NCBI GenBank assembly: GCA_036939355.1
Contig: JALLAP010000003.1
Location: forward strand, 1 to 54,711
Source: Thalassiosira profunda
Taxonomy: Eukaryota > Bacillariophyta > Thalassiosirophyceae > Thalassiosirales > Thalassiosiraceae
Reading direction: 5' to 3'
Length of the DNA stretch: 54,711 nt
Shown piece after piece: positions 21,973 to 32,800 of this stretch (positions are counted from its first letter, which is position 1; every line of letters starts with the position of its first letter). The translations under genes were made by a program, and so were the position numbers. A model generated the notes under the pieces. The model had not been told where the DNA came from. It did not search any database and saw nothing but the letters and a program-made list of their open reading frames with translations.

Positions 21973-23866
21973 TTACCGTTCTATATTGGCTGTTGATAAT
22001 GATGAGATAGTCCCATGATCCCGGTCCCGCTGCTCCTGACTCATAGACGAGGACATGCTACTGATCTTTTGCTTCCACGCACTGCGACGGCTGGGATAGT
22101 TTGGTGTGCGATTGTCGGTTGGCTCTGTGGCGACGCCCTCCTCGCCCTGCGAGTATTGCTCTGTATCGAAAGAGTCGAATTGCTGATCGTTCAGGCACGA
22201 TACAATCAATGCATCCTTCGTTGAAACGCTGATGGGAATATTGTTCAGAGGGCCTGGATTCTCCTCGTTGTTATTGTCGTCACCCTTTTGGTTGGGCTTC
22301 GAATCGTGAGCCTCCGTATCGTGCGTTGCAACTCTGCCAGCCCAAAGCATCGCTGTGGGAGGAACAGCACCTCTCACTGATTGAACCGACTGAATGTCAG
22401 TGGCGCCGGACGTGCCAAAGCGTATGGAGCTGTCGAATGGCAGGTCTACGCCATGAAGACGTTTGTCCTCGCCAATCAGTTCATGCTCCTTAATGAGCCG
22501 GAGACCAGACCTCGGATCTTTCCAGTCCTTTGATGAGACGATTCCAACGAGGTAGAAGAACGGAGTCACTGTCACCAAGGACCATGCCATGATTGAGACA
22601 ATAGCGAGAAGCTGAAGGCCGAGAAGCTTTCCTCCGCCACCGGCAAATAATCCATCCATGACGTTCACTCCTGGAAGCGTGCTATCCGCGAACAATCCCA
22701 CTGCAATGTAGCCCCAGATGGCACCGCCAGCGTGGACTCCGATTGCTCCCACAGGATCGTCGATCTTCACTCGCTTTAGCAGCGTGTTGGAAATGTTTGC
22801 CAACACCGCCCCAATGGCTCCGGTGATAAGCGCCTGCCACGAGTGAATCACAGCGCAGGTGGGTGAAGTCGATACCAGCGCTCCCAGAATCCCGTGCACT
22901 AGATGATGGACGCGCACCTGCTTCCACCCCGTCTTTCGCAGAGTGTAGAGCAGAGATACAGCCCCTCCGGCCGCCGATGCGTTGACAGTAGTCATCGCCG
23001 CCCGCGAGGCGACGATCCACCGTGTACCCGTTATCCCTGACGTAGACCCACAATTAAAACCAATCCAGCCCCACCAGAGCATGAACAACCCAAAGAGCGT
23101 CGATGCCGGCGACGACGCTGCAAATTTTGTCCGATTGTTGCCCTGCTGAAAGTAGCCCGTCCGCGGCCCAACAAAGATCACCGCAATGAGCGCCGAGGTA
23201 CCTCCGAGGAGGTGCACGGGACCCCCTCCGGCGAAGTCGTGCACGCCCATCGTCCGGAGCCACCCATTATCCGCCCAGATCCAGTGCGCCACGAAGGAAT
23301 AAAACACAATTGCGTAGGTCGCGTAGGCGCAGTAGATGAGGAACCGCATCCGCATCGAGACCGCACCGCTGACGATCGTGGTGGCCGTGGCTGCGAAGCT
23401 GAACTGAAAAATGTATCGAGAATACATCAACCCCGACTCCTCGTGAGAATACGATTCGTCCGGCATGAAGTCTAATGGACTGCGTGAGCTGGTTGCGTTC
23501 TGAAATAATGTGTAGATGAGATATGAATAACAATCCCTCACCTCCCATCCCCATGAAGGGGTTCGACGGCTCGCCGTAGCTCAATCCATATCCGACGAAC
23601 CAATACGTGAGCGCTCCAAAGACGACGTCCATCACGTTCTTCGTCATGATGTTGACCTCGAATCCGGGCGAGGACGATCCCATCTCTAAAAGCCCGAAGC
23701 CCGATTGCATCGTCAGGATGATGAAGGCGCTCGTGAGGACCTGCGTGCGATGAAGGACATGTGATGTGAGAGGATAAATATTTTACGGCTCGCCGCAGAG
23801 AGCCAAACAAACCTAACTTACCCACGTCGCGTCGTCCGCGTGGTCGTCGTTGGCCTCGTCGGCCAT
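21973..23866 (-). CDS. AMT: Ammonium transporter (AMT family), copy 2, 3 exons
   Basis: Exons 23866-23822, 23740-23542 and 23471-21973 join to 580 residues. Exons 1 and 2 have exactly the same lengths (45 and 199 nt) and splice phases as copy 1, and exon 1 is nearly identical in DNA, including the donor gtaagttagg. The membrane core matches copy 1 almost residue for residue, for example AGGGPVHLLGG, GFNCGSTSGITG and GAIGVHAGGAIWGYI. The hydrophilic C-terminal tail is clearly different. An in-frame upstream pair of Mets at 23899 would add 11 residues (SSSGAAASI); copy 1 lacks this. It is transported to the same membrane and has the same predicted activity as copy 1. The tail difference could mean different regulation. 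Confidence 0.92.
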
Positions 23867-23899
23867 GATGGAGGCCGCGGCTCCCGAGGAGGACATCAT

Positions 23900-24217
23900 C
23901 GTTCGATAATTGCAAATCACTCCTCAAAATCAATCGGTTCACTTTCTGTTGAGTTCTATCCTCCGCGCCCCTGGCCAACTCCCCGCGCAAATGCGATCCG
24001 AGCTCCTCATTGCGATGACAATCCGAGGACGTGCATCGTGTGAAAACGGCGGTGAAGAGTGAAGAGGAGGGGTTGGGTTGCGCTGCGGGAAGAAGAAGAG
24101 CGACCCGCCGCGCCGCAGCGTAAGATCAACGAAGAAGCTCTTCTACTTCTCGTGCGAAGATTATTCTATACCGTACACAAAGCAGGTACATAACTGCACC
24201 TTCCCCGCCCACTCAGC
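23900..24217. promoter_or_regulatory. Divergent promoter interval between AMT copy 2 and thioesterase
   Basis: 318 bp between a minus-strand ammonium transporter and a plus-strand thioesterase. It contains an AT-rich patch near 24160-24180. No gene and no known site was recognised. Confidence 0.3.
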
Positions 24218-25546
24218 GTGTCAGCCGTGGCGCCCACGATCGCCATGAAGCGCCGCCGCTGCCCGGGCACCGTCTTCGCCGCCGCGGCCCTGGGCGGATG
24301 CGCCATTCTCCTCGGCCGCGTGCCGGTTGCGGTTGCCTTCCGGTCGTCCCAGCTGCCGGCACCGCGCACATCACATGATGCATCACACACTTCGTCGTCC
24401 TTCGGGCCAATAAAAGGCAGCAACATCGCTCGGCGGGCGGCCGCTTCTTCTTCCGCCGCGGCGGCCCATGCCGGAAACGCTGCCGACTCGGAGGAGGAGG
24501 GTTCGGTGGTTGCCGCTTTTGTCGCTCCGGCGATGCGCGTGTACATCGAGGATACCGACGCGTACGGCGTCGTGTACAATTCCAACTACCTCCGGGCCTA
24601 CGAGCGGGCGCTGCATTCGGCAGCGGCGGACGATAGTGCGGGCGAAGGCGACGACGGAAATTTGCAATTGTTGCGAGGAGGGGCGCTGGGCCGCGACGGG
24701 TGGTTCGTATTGCAAGTGACGGAGCACAAGTTCCAGTCCTCGCCGGCGCTCGGGGGAGAGTTTGTTGTTCGGGGCAAGCTCGTCGAGAGGGACTGTGCAA
24801 TACAAGAGGAGGCAGGCGGAGACAAAAATGGTCCACCATCGTGCATGGAGACGTGGAGGCTGCAAATGACGTCCCCTCTCTCGAGGGAGGACGAGGACGA
24901 TGGCGCACCGGCCGTCGTGTACAACGAGGCTACCGTGACGATCGCTTCTCACGAAATGATTGGGAGGCTTCCGGACCTCTCCCGCCCCCAAGCCCCGCTC
25001 TTCGACGATGCCATCGGAGTGATGGCCCGCTCGGCCTTCCGCCTGCACCGGGACGAGTTCGACGCGGGTTTGGCGCACCGATTGCCGCTGCGCAACGTGC
25101 TGAATCTCTTCGAGCGCGCGCGGACCGACTGCCTCGGCGGGCCTGATGCATTGCGGAAAATGGAGGGCGAGGACAACATCGTGTGGGTGGTGACGGGCGT
25201 GGATGACATGGAGCTGTGCAACCTCGCCGCGGCGGGGAGGGACGACGACGAAACAGAGGAGGGAGCGAGCGATGCAACACGTGCCTCGGATTCTTCACAG
25301 CGGGTGCGATGCGCCCCGGGCGACGAGGTCACCGTCGAGACGACCCTCGTCCCCAAGCGCGGGGGCATGGTGGTGGACTTTCGCCACGCGCTGTTCGCGT
25401 CCGCGCGGGACGAGGGGACGGGCGATCGGCGGCTGGCCCAGGCGCGGGTGACGGTGGTGGCGCTGGATGCCGCGAAACGGAGGCCGACGCGGAGGATCCC
25501 GGCGTGGGTGTGGGAGAGGCTCGGCGTGTCGGAGCTCGTTCGATGA
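24218..25546 (+). CDS. Double-hotdog acyl-CoA thioesterase-like protein, predicted plastid
   Basis: A single-exon frame of 442 residues; Met10 at 24245 is an equally likely start because it begins the basic-hydrophobic signal (MKRRRCPGTVFAAAALGG). The signal ends VPVAVA and is followed by FRSS, the Phe+1 rule of heterokont plastid import. The first hotdog domain starts near residue 108 with MRVYIEDTDAYGVVYNSNYL, the 4-hydroxybenzoyl-CoA thioesterase (YbgC) signature with the catalytic Asp. A second domain begins near residue 270 with LFERARTDCLGGPDALR and continues to GDEVTVETTLVPKRGG and DFRHALF. Such enzymes hydrolyse acyl-CoA or acyl-ACP thioesters; the substrate is not known. An internal Glu/Asp-rich insert splits each half. 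Confidence 0.82.
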   Translation: MSAVAPTIAMKRRRCPGTVFAAAALGGCAILLGRVPVAVAFRSSQLPAPRTSHDASHTSSSFGPIKGSNIARRAAASSSAAAAHAGNAADSEEEGSVVAAFVAPAMRVYIEDTDAYGVVYNSNYLRAYERALHSAAADDSAGEGDDGNLQLLRGGALGRDGWFVLQVTEHKFQSSPALGGEFVVRGKLVERDCAIQEEAGGDKNGPPSCMETWRLQMTSPLSREDEDDGAPAVVYNEATVTIASHEMIGRLPDLSRPQAPLFDDAIGVMARSAFRLHRDEFDAGLAHRLPLRNVLNLFERARTDCLGGPDALRKMEGEDNIVWVVTGVDDMELCNLAAAGRDDDETEEGASDATRASDSSQRVRCAPGDEVTVETTLVPKRGGMVVDFRHALFASARDEGTGDRRLAQARVTVVALDAAKRRPTRRIPAWVWERLGVSELVR

Positions 25547-25599
25547 TGGCGAATTGCAATGCAGCGATGGAGACGATCTCCAACTTAGTTTAATTGTCC

Positions 25600-25827
25600 C
25601 TGATTTTCACGCACTGACCCTAGGTCACGCCTGATCCCTATTTGGACGGAGTTTCACCGTCTCCCAGATTATTGGAACGAATAATTGTGTTACAATGATG
25701 CCCCAAGAAGTGAGCGCGCACAACCCATACCTCTCGTCCGAATGCAAAGAAGATCCTCCTCTTTTGTGCCCGATGTAATTTCTTGACGCACTTCCAGGAG
25801 GAGGACTTCTCTTGCCTCTTTCTTCCT
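25600..25827 (-). repeat. Duplicated 3' flank of mini-exon gene, copy A
   Basis: The sequence downstream of the stop at 25828 matches the flank of copy B at about 51280-51526. Shared blocks include aacgaataatt followed by gttacaat, gtgagcgcgca and ccgaatgcaaagaagatcc. The duplication therefore carried 3' untranslated DNA with it, not only the coding exons. Confidence 0.7.
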
Positions 25828-27307
25828 CTAAGGAGCAAGAGGGCCAGAGCACGCGTCGCAGTCGAAGAACTGGGTACTCTCGCAGCACTCGCAGGGCTCG
25901 TTGCACGAGTAGGGAGGGATGTCTATGTAGAGAATTTGCGCGCGTGAGAGATTTGTTTGCACATTCGAGCTCATCTACAACAGCATCTATTCAAGATGTG
26001 ACTTACCGGTGGTGCTGCCATAGCACGAACGGTAGCCCTTGCTGAAAGAGGTTGGTTGGTGAGCGACGAGACAGCATGTGGTAGACTCGAGGCACAAGGT
26101 CAAGACAACTTGCTCTCACCAACTTTCCTTGCCAATGTTTCCTGTTGTGCGAGGTGAGCATTCACGAGATTAGTAGGTGATTGAATTACTGCAGCCTCGT
26201 TTGACGAAGTGAGAGCTCACCATTCGTGTTCGCGCACGAGCGGCGGACGCCATAGCAGGCGTCGGCTCCAATGTTACCTGAGTGTTGTGGATGAGAGCAA
26301 ATCCCATCTTGAGAGAACAAAATGAGCATACAGGCTCACCTTTCGCCCGGGAGCACGCTCCGAAGCCGTTGCAGGCGCGCCTGCGAATGGACCTGGAGGG
26401 AACGCGTTTGCGAATGAACAGCATGAAATTGAGAACACAATCCCATCTTGAGATGAACAAAACGAGCTGCTTACAGGCGCTCACCATAAGCGAAGGAGCA
26501 CGCGCGGGAGCCATTATTGCACGCGTTCTTGCCAATATCACCTGGGTAGTGTTATGGATGAGAACACAATTCCATCTGAGATGCACAAAATGAGAGCGTG
26601 CAGGCTCACCTTGAGCTTCGTTGCACGCTAAGAAGGCATTGCAACTGTCTTTTTTGATGTCGCCTGTTCAGAAGTGGCAAAGAGAAATGAATGACGCAAA
26701 ATTAGGCATTAGCATTAGGGGCATGTGCGCCATGAAAAGAGGAAGAGGTGAAACATCAGTGGATGGATATACACTTGCCTGCAGCATAGGAGCACGCGAA
26801 CCTGTTGTTACAGCTTCCGCAAGCGATCGTGCCGGTTGCGCCGTCGCAGGCATCAAGGCCCTCGCACTTCTCTCTGTTCTCAGGGCACTGACGAGTTGAA
26901 AGTTCAGAGGGTATGAGAGACGAGAAGAGTGCGCATTGTTAGCCCCTGCCCCTATGCCTATCTCGACGAATCGCCAAAAGAAAACACAGAGTCCTTACCT
27001 CCTCCCCGAGGCCGCGCTGCCCACGGAGAGCCTTGTCCTCGGCGGTGGCGCGGAGAATGCCGGCATCGGTGTCGTCGGCTGCGGCGGCGGCATCGGCCGC
27101 GACCTTCTCCTCGTCCTCCACCGCCGTGGCGGCGCGGCGCTTCTTCTCGAACAGCAGGTCGATCGGCTGCTCCTTGCTGTCGAGGCGCTTCTTCTTGGCG
27201 GACGCGGCGCCCTCGCCCTCGGGCAACGTCAGGCTGCGCGCGACGTCCCAATGGCCGGTCGAGACCGCCAGGGCGAGGACGGAGGCGGCGTTGCTGCTGA
27301 ACAGCAT
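25828..27307 (-). CDS. Cys-rich mini-exon repeat protein, copy A, with two cancelling indels
   Basis: Nine exons (minus): 27307-26999, 26887-26779, 26663-26610, 26541-26485, 26392-26340, 26277-26221, 26141-26120, 26041-26007 and 25974-25828, total 843 nt, 280 residues. Exon 1 codes a short secretion-like N-terminus and an acidic Lys-rich region with TDAGILRAT. Exon 2 codes a Cys cluster (CPENREKCEGLDAC). Exons 3-8 each correspond to a repeat of the form GDIG.N.C..G..AC. Exon 5 is 53 nt, not 54 or 57, which shifts the reading frame, and the last exon lacks two bases present in copy B, which restores it for the conserved YIDIPPYSCNEPCEC end. The shifted exons contain no stop codon. Exon 2 ends in a GC donor (gcaagt). 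It may be a working gene with changed middle residues or a decaying copy. The role is unknown; secretion is inferred. Confidence 0.6.
26120..26663 (-). repeat. Tandem exon-intron repeat units, copy A
   Basis: Repeat exons start at 26663, 26541, 26392, 26277 and 26141. The introns between them share blocks such as gtgagcctg, tcaagatgggat and gatgagagcaaat near fixed places, so whole exon-plus-intron units of about 115-150 bp were duplicated, not just coding pieces. Confidence 0.75.
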
Positions 27308-27848
27308 GGTTGATTTGGCGGCTTGTTAGGTGGTGGTGGCGGTGGTGGTTTCGGTGCGATGAAGCAATTTATGAGCAATAGGCGAGAGGGAGGCCCTCCG
27401 ACGAGCAAGCAGGGGCGCGGGGGCATGCTTGTGTCACATGGCAGTGGAGGAGCGAGAAGCTTGATTCTTGATTCTTCCGATCGGCTTGCTCAGCCTACCT
27501 ACCTAGTTCATACGTACTTAGTACATAAGTTAGGTAACTCAAGTTGTACCTAAGTGGTACTAAGTACCTAGTTAGGAGGTAGCAGGCCCCCACTCTCGAA
27601 GAAGAGGTGCATGCACCTACCTCATGGCGCCTCCCAGCCCGGCGGGGCGGCCGCCATTGCCAGCGCGGGACGCCCCCTTGTTGCCGTTTAACCACCGATA
27701 ACGCCGACGCCGAAATCCCAATCAAATCGCAACTAGGCGGCGTGGAAGCCCGCAACGGCCGACGGAGTGGCCGTGGAGCGAGGAGGGGAAAGGTGCACCT
27801 CAAACGGACCGCGCGATGAGGAACCCCTGCGAGCCGCCTCGACCGACG

Positions 27849-29426
27849 ATGAAGAGAAGAAGAGAGATTTTTGTCCGCTGCATCATCTTATGTGGCGCAA
27901 TTGAGCGATCGGCGACGGAGACAACTGAGCATCAAGATCGGCCGCAGAACCTTGTCCGTCAACAAGCCGAGCTCTGCGTCGACCCTACCGCCTACATGGA
28001 AGTCTGCCAATCGTACGATGCCCTCGATAGAGATGATTTCCATTCCTCCTGCCTATCGGATGACGGCTCGGATGCTCCGCTGGAGGACTGCTGCGCGTGC
28101 CAGGCCCTGCAGCTCCAAACGGGCACCCCCGCGCGATACCTCACACAAGACGTGGGATCCGCGTGCACCGACACCCCCGGCTTCGTCGACGTGTACGGCG
28201 ACACTTGCAACTACTATTCGCAGCCCCACAATTATCCCCAGGCGTGCCAATCGTTCGGTGCCAAGGGATGGGACGGCCGGACGCCCAACGAAAATTGCTG
28301 CGCCTGCCGGGCGCTGCTGCCGCCGTCTCCCGCGCCGACGGTAGCGCCGGCGTCTCAATTGACGTGCGCCGATACCCCGGGCTACGCCGATATTTATGGG
28401 GACGGATGTGAGTATTACGCGGCACCAGAAAATTATCCCCAGGCGTGCCAGGCGTTCGGCGACAACGGGGAGGAGGGACTGACCCCGAACCAAAATTGCT
28501 GCGCGTGCAAGGAACTCGAACGTCCGACGATCCCGCCAACCGCACAACCCACCACAGTCTGCGTCGACACGCCCGGATTTGTGGACGTTTATGGATATGG
28601 GTGCATTTACTACGCAACCGACTATCCGGAGGCGTGTCAATTGTTTGGCGAAACGGGAGAAGCGGGGGAGACGCCGAATGAGAATTGCTGCCCCTGCCGC
28701 GGGTTGGCGCCGCCGCCACCGTCGCCTCAGGCATCAATGCAACCCACACCGTGTACGGACACGCCTGGCTTTCTGGACATGTACGGCGACAATTGCGCGT
28801 ATTACGGAGGGGAAGAGAATTACCCGCAGGCGTGTGAGGCATTTGGCAACAATGGAGAGGAGGGGATGACGCCCAACGCGAATTGCTGTGTGTGCAAAGG
28901 GCTGGTAGAGTCGGTTCGTGTCGAAAGGCCATCGCAAATGCCGTCAATGGAAACGATGATACCGACGTTCAGTCCGACGATCAATCCGACACAACCGGAC
29001 AAGCCGGCCAAACCTTCGACATCGGCAACCGAAACAGATTCTCCCACCGCCACATCTACCATCCCAAACGAGACCGGCGCGCCCAGCGACAAGCCATCCC
29101 GCCCGCCATCGATCGATCGCCCGGAAAAGTGGTGGCCCCGAAAGAACGCAGAGAGCGAACCGATGCCGGGGGAACCGCAATACGTCCAGTGCGTCTGGGG
29201 AAGCGACTATCCGGAGGAGTACTACACAAACGTAAAGCTGCGCGAGCTGATGCTCTTCGAAAGCCGGGATGAGTGCTGCGCATTCCTTGGGAGGGTGGAC
29301 GCTTGCGTGCCGACGAGGAGACCGACGGTGTCGCCCACTTCGGCGGCTAGCGATGGCTCCTACCGCGGTTTGGCGCGAGTGGGTGCCATGGCGGGCTTGG
29401 CGTCGTTCATCCTTGCATCGTGGTAG
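27849..29426 (+). CDS. Secreted protein with five Cys-rich repeats and GPI-type tail
   Basis: A single-exon frame; Met12 of the open frame (27849) starts a basic-hydrophobic signal peptide (MKRRREIFVRCIILCGAI), leaving about 525 residues. Five tandem repeats of about 60-70 residues follow. The consensus is C.DTPGF.D.YGD.C.YY, then YPQACQ.FG..G.E G.TPN.NCCAC, so each repeat has seven to eight Cys in fixed positions; the first repeat is the most divergent. After them comes a linker rich in Ser, Thr and Pro (SPTINPTQPDK and similar), a further short Cys region ending CVPTRRPTVSPTS, and a C-terminal hydrophobic stretch (GLARVGAMAGLASFILASW) that fits a GPI-anchor signal. Cell-wall or surface location is inferred. 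No enzyme domain is seen. Confidence 0.85.
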   Translation: MKRRREIFVRCIILCGAIERSATETTEHQDRPQNLVRQQAELCVDPTAYMEVCQSYDALDRDDFHSSCLSDDGSDAPLEDCCACQALQLQTGTPARYLTQDVGSACTDTPGFVDVYGDTCNYYSQPHNYPQACQSFGAKGWDGRTPNENCCACRALLPPSPAPTVAPASQLTCADTPGYADIYGDGCEYYAAPENYPQACQAFGDNGEEGLTPNQNCCACKELERPTIPPTAQPTTVCVDTPGFVDVYGYGCIYYATDYPEACQLFGETGEAGETPNENCCPCRGLAPPPPSPQASMQPTPCTDTPGFLDMYGDNCAYYGGEENYPQACEAFGNNGEEGMTPNANCCVCKGLVESVRVERPSQMPSMETMIPTFSPTINPTQPDKPAKPSTSATETDSPTATSTIPNETGAPSDKPSRPPSIDRPEKWWPRKNAESEPMPGEPQYVQCVWGSDYPEEYYTNVKLRELMLFESRDECCAFLGRVDACVPTRRPTVSPTSAASDGSYRGLARVGAMAGLASFILASW

Positions 29427-29815
29427 ATGCAAAGAACGCAGAGCCTCGAACAGACGCTCAAATCGAGCAGAGAAATGTTCGTGGGGAGGATACAAAAGGA
29501 GGACGAGGCGAGAGGAGGAGGGAGGGTGCTAGGGAAGACGGGGCGAGGAGAGTGCCGGGCTCGGGGAGAGCACGACAGAGGCGGAGATGCGTGGCAATGA
29601 GCAAAGAATCAGTAGCAACGGTGCACGCAACAAACCAACTACGGATGATGGTTACTTATCGAATTCTCTACAAAGGGTTCGCCGCGCTGAGCTCCAAGCA
29701 AATCATGGAGTTCGCGGCATTTAGACACAATGCTTATTACAGAGGGTGCATCAACGAAACACAGACACGTGGAAGAGGAGTCAACAAAGAGGGGAATGTC
29801 GTGAGAAGGCGGACG
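29427..29815. other. Convergent spacer, no gene seen
   Basis: 389 bp between the stop of the GPI-type protein (plus) and the stop of the large G8/F5/8C protein (minus). It holds the two 3' ends. No repeat or RNA gene was recognised. Confidence 0.5.
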
Positions 29816-32800
29816 CTAGTAGCCCCACACCTCAACAGTGCCCAACTGAAGGCAGTCGTTGTCCCTCAGCTGGATTTTGACATAGCGTGCGTTCACAAGG
29901 CCTATTGTAAAGGAGAGGGCATGCAAATGCGCATGAGTGAAATGGTGGCTGCTGCGGAATAGCGAACCAAACGCATCGAACTCACCAACGGAAAAGTCCT
30001 TGCTCGGATAGAAGGTGCCCAGGTGAAAGACCGAGTCGACGACGTTCTGGTCTTCGTCCAGGAACCAAATGTCGAAGTCCGCCAATCTGTCCCAGCAACA
30101 GTCCAGTCGATTCCCGATGTGGACCTTTTCAATGGTGTATGTAGCCCCGAGATCTACTTGCCACCATTCCTTGCGGACATTGCATCCCGTATGAGTGATT
30201 GAGTTGTCGTTCCCATCGAGCGCCTTGTAGGGACCATGTGCTGAGTTGTAAGTGGAACTCTGAGTGGCTACCTTTCCCGCAGAGAGATTGCACGATGACT
30301 TGCACGAAGACCAACCCATCACCTCCACTTCGGCAATATTCAACGCGCTCGGCCTGGTTTGCTTGATCCGTACAAATCGTCCCTCGACTCGTGGCTCAAA
30401 GTCGAAGTGGTATACCCGATTCGCGGTTCCTGTTGGAATCATTTGACTTGCAATGACGTTGCTGTCACTATCCAACACTTCGACGTCCGAACCAGATAGT
30501 CGGTCGGCGCAGCAGTCCTGGCGATTGTAGACAGATATTCGGCTGATGACGTGGTCGTAATCGTCGCCCAGATCAACCATCCAGAATGGCTCAGCCTCGT
30601 TGCACGTGTGTTGCACGCTTTGAGACCCCCAGTCGCCATTGCGATTCCCATCCTTCGCGCGCCCTGCATTGCCGCCGTGGCACGTGCTGGATTGCGAGGC
30701 CGTAGCAGAAGAGCCACGAGCAATGTTGGCCAAGGGTTGCGTCTGTGCTGAAGAAGGCGCCATGCTCAGTGCCAGTGTGGGCGAATCGCTAGTGCTGGGC
30801 TCAAGCGAAGGAGATTGAGATAGCGTCGGCGACAAGGTAGGGCGCAGAGTGGGGCTCTTTGTGGACGACCAACCCATCACCTCCACTTCGGCAATATTCA
30901 GCGCGCTCGGCCTGGTTTGCTTGATCCGTACGAATCGTCCCTGGACAGGCTCGAAGTCGAAGTGGTACACCCTGTTTTGGCTTCCTGTTGGAATCATTTG
31001 ACTTGCCACAACATTGCCCAGGCTGTCTAGGATCTCGACATCCGAATCGGACAGCCTGTCTGCGCAGCAGTCCTGGCGATTGTAGACCGAAATTTTGCTG
31101 ATGATGTGGTCGTAATCGTCGTCTAGATCAAGCATCCACCATGGCGCTTCCTCGTTGCAAGTATGTTGCACGCTGTCACCTCCCCAATTCCCATTACGAT
31201 TCCCATCCTTCGCGCGCCCTGCGCCACCATTCCAGCAGGTGCTGGATTGCGAGGCCGTAGCCGAAGAGCCACGAGCAAGATTAACCAAGGGTCGTGTTGG
31301 CGCCAAAGAAGGCGCCATGCTCAGTGCCAGTGTGGGCGCATCGCTAGTGCTCGGCTCAAGCGAAGGAGCTTGAGATAGCGTCGGCGACTCAGTCGGATGA
31401 AGAGTGGGGCTCTTTGTGAGCGACCATCCCAGCACCTCCACTTCGGCAATCGTAAAAACTCCATTGGGCTTCTTCACCCGGACAAACCTCCCTGCGACGG
31501 GCTCAAAGTCGAAGTGGTACACCCTGTTTTGGGTTCCTGCCGGGATCAATTGACTCGCGACGACGTCGCCGTTGTTGTCCAAGACTTCGACGCTCGCACC
31601 TGACAACGTTGTCATACAGCAGTCATCTCGGTTCCAGACGGAAATTCGGCTAATGACGAAGTCGTGAGTCTCTCCGAGATCAACCTTCCAGAACGGATTT
31701 GCCTCTCCGCAAGTGTGAGACACGCTATTACCATAGTAATTACCGTTCGTGTTTCCGTCCTTCGCTCGTCCTGCATTGCCGCCATAGCACGTACTGGATT
31801 GAGAGGCTGTCGCAGAAGATCCACGAGCGAGATTGGTGCGATCGCTCAGCAAGTACATTGTAGGAGTCAATGTGATCGGAGCGGCCGACGGCTCCAGGGA
31901 CGGTGATGGAGTCACCGGCTCGACGCACTGGCCGTTCTGGCATGTCCCCATTGGCTTGGAATTGCACGGCGTGCCATCTTCCGAATTCGTCGACTCCACG
32001 GGGCACGATCCGTCATAATTGCAGATGGGAACGGCCTGGCATTCTCCGGTGGCAGCGCAGCCGTTGCACCCACGAGCTTCGCTGTACACTTGTACCTCAG
32101 CCACATTCAAGTCCCCGTAGACTGTCTTCTGCACTCGAACCGCTCGTCCGACCACACCTTCGAAGTAAATGTGGTTGGTAGAAAGGCCGTTGACGATTGG
32201 CTCGCTAGCAACAACGTCCCCATTGTCATCGAGGACCTGCAGCTCGGTGTTGCCGAAGCGATTGCGGCAGCAGTCGTCCCATCGATTCCAAACGACGACG
32301 TGTCCGATTGCTCGCATGGCCCCCAAAGATACCTTCCACCATGGCGAGTCTTCTTGGCAGGTGTGGGTGATGGAGTTGCCCCCCCATGCCTGGTTCGTGT
32401 TGCCGTCGATGGCCCTGCCTGCAGGACCATTCCAGCACGTGGACGATTGAGAGGCAGCTCCACTTCTGGCAAGGTTCACGGGTGTTTGCTTGTCGCAAAG
32501 CTCGCCGTGCCATCCGGCGTCGCAGATGCAAGCCTTGTTTGCCACGGGAAGGCTGGACGCGTCTCCTAGATAACGTGCAGCGCAAGTGCCGTGGTCGCAT
32601 CGAGCCTTGGCGCACAAGTCGATGGAACAGTCGGCTCCGGCAAAGCCAGGCTTGCACACGCAAGCTTCCAAGCCACAGTGACAGAAGGTGTTGGCCGAGT
32701 TGCAACCTGGGCTGCAGAGCCCCGGGCATTCAGCGGATGGCACCGAGCCAGCTGCAAAGACAAGAGATAAAGAAGATGGATGGATGAGATAGAGCGGAGC

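Noticed and set aside
26340..26392. Reading exon 5 of copy A in the repeat frame
   Set aside because: No acceptor gives the needed phase; both AG sites leave a length of 2 modulo 3, so the frame shift is taken as real in this sequence.
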